From positions 124,001 through 188,000 of the forward strand of contig NZ_CP096567.1 in the NCBI RefSeq assembly GCF_023221595.1: a DNA stretch of 64,000 bases, given 5' to 3'. How positions within the stretch are numbered: position 1 is the stretch's first letter; each line of letters starts with the position of its first letter. The translations under genes and the position numbers were made by a program. Source of the DNA: Rhodococcus qingshengii JCM 15477. GTDB lineage: Bacteria; Actinomycetota; Actinomycetes; Mycobacteriales; Mycobacteriaceae. This document shows, piece after piece, positions 61,798-64,000 of this stretch. The notes beneath the pieces are model-generated. The model was not told the origin of the DNA. It searched no databases and saw only the letters and a program-made list of their open reading frames with translations.

Positions 61798-62340
61798 TCA
61801 GCGTCCGCTTGCTTGGAGGTATGCGTCGATGGCTTGTTGCAGTCGGTCGAGGGCGTCCCCGTAGGTGCCGAAGCCGCTTTGTTGTGCGGTGCGCAGGTCG
61901 GCGAGGGCGCGGTTGAGTTCGGTCACTGCGGTGGTGAGATCGGATCCAGGCTCGGCTGGCGTCGGTGGTACCGCAGCGGGGGGGAGAGGCGGCGGAAGGA
62001 TCAACCGGGGGTGGTGCGGCGGCGTCTCCGCCGGGGGCTGTGGCGATTGTTCCGGTGCCGGGCCCGAAGACTTGGTCGAGAGCTTCTGCGAGGGTGGGGG
62101 CGTATCCGACTCTGACGCCGCCTGTTCCGGGCTCTCGGTAGCTGACGAGGACACGGGAGAGTTGGGGGAAGGTCGAGCCGTCGGCTTGGGTGCTCAATCG
62201 TTCGGTGAACAGGGGTTCGACGTACAGGAAGCCGCCGCCGGCGATCGGCAACGTCAGGAGGTTGCCGTAGTGGATGCGATTCGAGCGTTCGAGCAGGGTC
62301 CGCTCGGAAGCGACTCGGGTGTCGGAGATCATCGAGTTCT
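61798..62340 (-). pseudogene. UPF0182 family protein, C-terminal remnant
   Basis: Only the last part of a protein normally near 1000 residues is left: MISDTRVASERTLLERSNRI, YGNLLTLPIAGGGFLYVEPL FTERLSTQADGSTFPQLSRV, LVSYREPGTGGVRVGYAPTL AEALDQVFGPGTG. In the proline-rich linker near 62040-62060 the frame shifts to PPAETPPHHPR, and the tail TAVTELNRALADLRTAQQSG FGTYGDALDRLQQAIDAYLQ ends at 61798. The N-terminal membrane part is gone. Confidence 0.85.
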
Positions 62341-62469
62341 GTGTTTACACCCGAAACATCGCGGCCGGCGGAGACACCCAAACGCGAACACGGTCACGAG
62401 CGAGACTGATAACTGTCATCCGCCGAAAGTGGACTTGTCAATGAACTGGTAGAAACCGCCATCACACAT

Positions 62470-62754
62470 CCTCTGGCTACAAAGACAGGTTCACCGTTCT
62501 TGTTTCCCAGCCGAACCGTGCCCGGAACGGCTCGCCACGCCCGCCCAGTGGGGATCGCGATGACCGACCTTGATATCCCGGTCAGGATCAGCCGCAACTC
62601 CGCTCTCCGTACTCTCACCGAAGATCTACCCGCACCGGTCGTCGCCGACCTGCTCGGGTTGCATATCCATTCCGTCAGTCGGTGGACCGACTACGCTCGC
62701 CGCGACTGGGCCCACCACCTCGATGCCCGAACCAACGGACCGAATCGAAGGTAA
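62470..62754 (+). pseudogene. tyrosine recombinase/integrase C-terminal remnant
   Basis: The frame reads SPFLFPSRTVPGTARHARPV GIAMTDLDIPVRISRNSALR TLTEDLPAPVVADLLGLHIH SVSRWTDYARRDWAHHL. It matches the ending of rhodococcal site-specific integrases, where a WLFPG..RPGRP segment precedes R-x-x-AL..L and LGIHIKVAVRW. The catalytic Arg-His-Arg part is missing. It is debris of an integrated element. Confidence 0.65.
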
Positions 62755-62971
62755 CCGTCGACTTATCGGAGTTTGATCCGGCAGGTTGGATTGGACGCCC
62801 TATTGGAGCTCGGTGAGGAAATGCTGCGCCTCGGAGCGGGAGTTGGCGAACGATCATCAACGTCAGCAGCGAATTCTGGTGCATGCGGACTTTGAGTCAC
62901 AGAAAAAGCCAATGCACCGAGTGCACCGGTACTGTGAAGACCTCTGGCTTGTTCGGGAGTAGGAGAGAAAA

Positions 62972-63385
62972 ATGTGTGCTGCCGCGAAAGTTGCCTCGTC
63001 GGTGATGCAAGTAGCCAACCTGGATCGGTCGGTGAGTTACTACTGCGACGTGTTTTCCTGCCGTGTCGCCTTGCGTGAACGCGATGCGACGCTCCTTCTG
63101 ACGCCGGATGACTTTCAGATCTACATGTATGTGCAAAAGGGCGCATCCCGGCGAAACATGAGCAATATCGGCGTCCACTACGTCATGTGGTCCGCCGATA
63201 CAGAAGAGGAACTTACGCGGATCAGTGAGCGTCTACGCACATATGATGCCTCCACCTTCACCCAGGTTGTCGGTGGAGTGACCTTCGTCGACGGCTGCGA
63301 TCCGGACGGTATCCGTGTCATCATCGCTTACCCGGGCCCAGAGGAACTACCCCGAGAGCTGATCGCACAACGATTCCACGGATAA
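62972..63385 (+). CDS. VOC/glyoxalase-superfamily protein
   Basis: A 137-residue protein with two beta-alpha-beta-beta-beta modules: SSVMQVANLDRSVSYYCDVF SCRVALRERDATLLLTPDDF and GVHYVMWSADTEEELTRISE with DGCDPDGIRVIIAYPGPEE. Metal ligands of glyoxalases (His/Glu) are not all evident. Substrate cannot be told. GGGAGTAGGAGAG lies before the ATG. Confidence 0.8.
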   Translation: MCAAAKVASSVMQVANLDRSVSYYCDVFSCRVALRERDATLLLTPDDFQIYMYVQKGASRRNMSNIGVHYVMWSADTEEELTRISERLRTYDASTFTQVVGGVTFVDGCDPDGIRVIIAYPGPEELPRELIAQRFHG

Positions 63386-63423
63386 CTTGCCCAACGCACC
63401 CCAGGTAGCGGTGCGTTGGCAAG

Positions 63424-63621
63424 TCAGTCCTCGCTGCTCACACGGTCACCGATCCACGCGAGGAGATGGGGATCGGATGACGTCAGACGCTCTACTTCCT
63501 CGCCCCCGTCGCAGCGTCGTAGTGAGATCATGATCGATGTCGGGGTGCGCCGTAGAACCCGCCACGTCGCTCCCGAGTCGGACCATCGCGAAAGAGTTTC
63601 CACAGGTTGCTCTTCCGTCAT
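63424..63621 (-). CDS. small hypothetical protein (65 aa)
   Basis: Reads MTEEQPVETLSRWSDSGATW RVLRRTPTSIMISLRRCDGG EEVERLTSSDPHLLAW. It is soluble and lies 11 bases downstream of the reductase gene on the same strand, so it is probably co-transcribed with it. No family recognised. Confidence 0.6.
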   Translation of the reverse strand: MTEEQPVETLSRWSDSGATWRVLRRTPTSIMISLRRCDGGEEVERLTSSDPHLLAWIGDRVSSED

Positions 63622-63632
63622 GTCGGCTCCGC

Positions 63633-64000
63633 TCAGGTATTGGCCCAGCTGTCCGGTCCGAAGACCTCGTAGTGGATATTCTGCGCCGGAACATCCCGTT
63701 GGAGCAACGATGCGCGCATCGCCAACATGAACGGCATCGGCCCACAGAGGAACGCCTGGGTATCCGGTTCGACAGTGATATCGCGCAGATCGGCCCGTCC
63801 TTCGTGAACAGATCCGAACGGTACGTGCGTGCCGAGATCCTCGTACCAGCGGTGCAAGGTTGCGGCGGGAATCTTCTCGACGAGTGTGCTGAGTTCTGCT
63901 CGGTGAGCATGATCGGCGATGGATCGATCAGCATGAATGATGGAGACGGAACGCTGTGCACCGGTGTCCGCAAGATGATTGAGCATCCCGATCATTGGTG
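63633..64000 (-). CDS. flavohemoprotein-type FAD/NAD(P)H reductase, C-terminal part (partial)
   Basis: The frame is open to the window edge, so the start is outside. The visible 122 residues are the NAD(P)-binding half of a flavohemoprotein-like reductase: TPMIGMLNHLADTGAQRSVS, FLCGPMPFMLAMRASLLQRD and PAQNIHYEVFGPDSWA, the classical Hmp ending (CGP, HYEVFGPD). Hmp detoxifies nitric oxide with its N-terminal globin, which is not visible here. A stand-alone ferredoxin reductase is possible but the ending favours Hmp. Confidence 0.8.
   Translation of the reverse strand, partial: PMIGMLNHLADTGAQRSVSIIHADRSIADHAHRAELSTLVEKIPAATLHRWYEDLGTHVPFGSVHEGRADLRDITVEPDTQAFLCGPMPFMLAMRASLLQRDVPAQNIHYEVFGPDSWANT

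Noticed and set aside
1..64000. tRNA, rRNA and riboswitch genes
   Set aside because: No cloverleaf-like sequence with a TTC-loop pattern, rRNA core or known riboswitch was recognised by eye; a covariance search would be decisive.

Overview
The window reads as accessory DNA of a high-GC actinomycete, most likely a Rhodococcus. This rests on family content rather than any single marker gene: an actinobacterial integration host factor, SigF/RsbW-type stress modules, UsfY-like, LpqV-like and LGFP-repeat proteins, a GYSQG cutinase, and ANTAR, DUF3618, DUF4383, DUF6131 and DUF6480 proteins. The first 1.1 kb carries what looks like the end of a Tap-like gene overlapping a Tpg-like gene, the pair that maintains telomeres of linear actinomycete replicons. 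The DNA may therefore belong to a linear plasmid or a chromosome arm. No rRNA, tRNA or CRISPR array was seen.

Layout. 0-2.3 kb: Tap/Tpg-like pair and a broken DUF1016 nuclease. 2.5-9.6 kb: secreted cutinase-type hydrolase, a three-subunit molybdenum hydroxylase of the PaoABC type, and a FUSC-type membrane protein. 9.6-15.3 kb: YihY/holin-X fusion, DUF3618, a frameshifted iron permease, a CinA-type amidase, a HemK-like methyltransferase and NAD synthetase. 15.9-20.8 kb: UsfY-like protein and four tightly coupled glycosyltransferases. 20.8-36.9 kb: a stress island with PfpI, TspO, a FAD/Rieske oxidoreductase, DUF4383, two SigF-type sigma factors each near an RsbW-type anti-sigma factor, a MerR regulator and many microproteins. 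It also holds at least four decayed ANTAR-type regulators and duplicated, rearranged blocks. 36.9-42.7 kb: an IS6 insertion that cut a LysE exporter gene on one side and the partner of a glycine-rich/coiled-coil protein on the other, then a resolvase fragment and a lone IS6 end.

42.7-53.4 kb is an osmotic-stress island: a perfect 280-bp tandem duplication, ectoine hydroxylase (ectD), the ectoine ABC importer ehuBCDA, an integration host factor, NhaA and a BCCT transporter. ectABC is not in the window, so the parts seen would import ectoine and hydroxylate it. 53.7-64 kb: LpqV-like lipoprotein, an ABC exporter pair, a frameshifted LGFP protein, a LapA-type protein, an IS256 element, a scar of broken genes (alpha/beta hydrolase, UPF0182 tail, integrase tail), a VOC protein and the C-terminus of a flavohemoprotein-type reductase running off the edge.

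Single-base lesions are frequent but almost all fall in accessory genes and duplicates, while the enzyme and transporter operons are intact. Real decay is the simpler reading, but consensus sequencing errors cannot be excluded from sequence alone.
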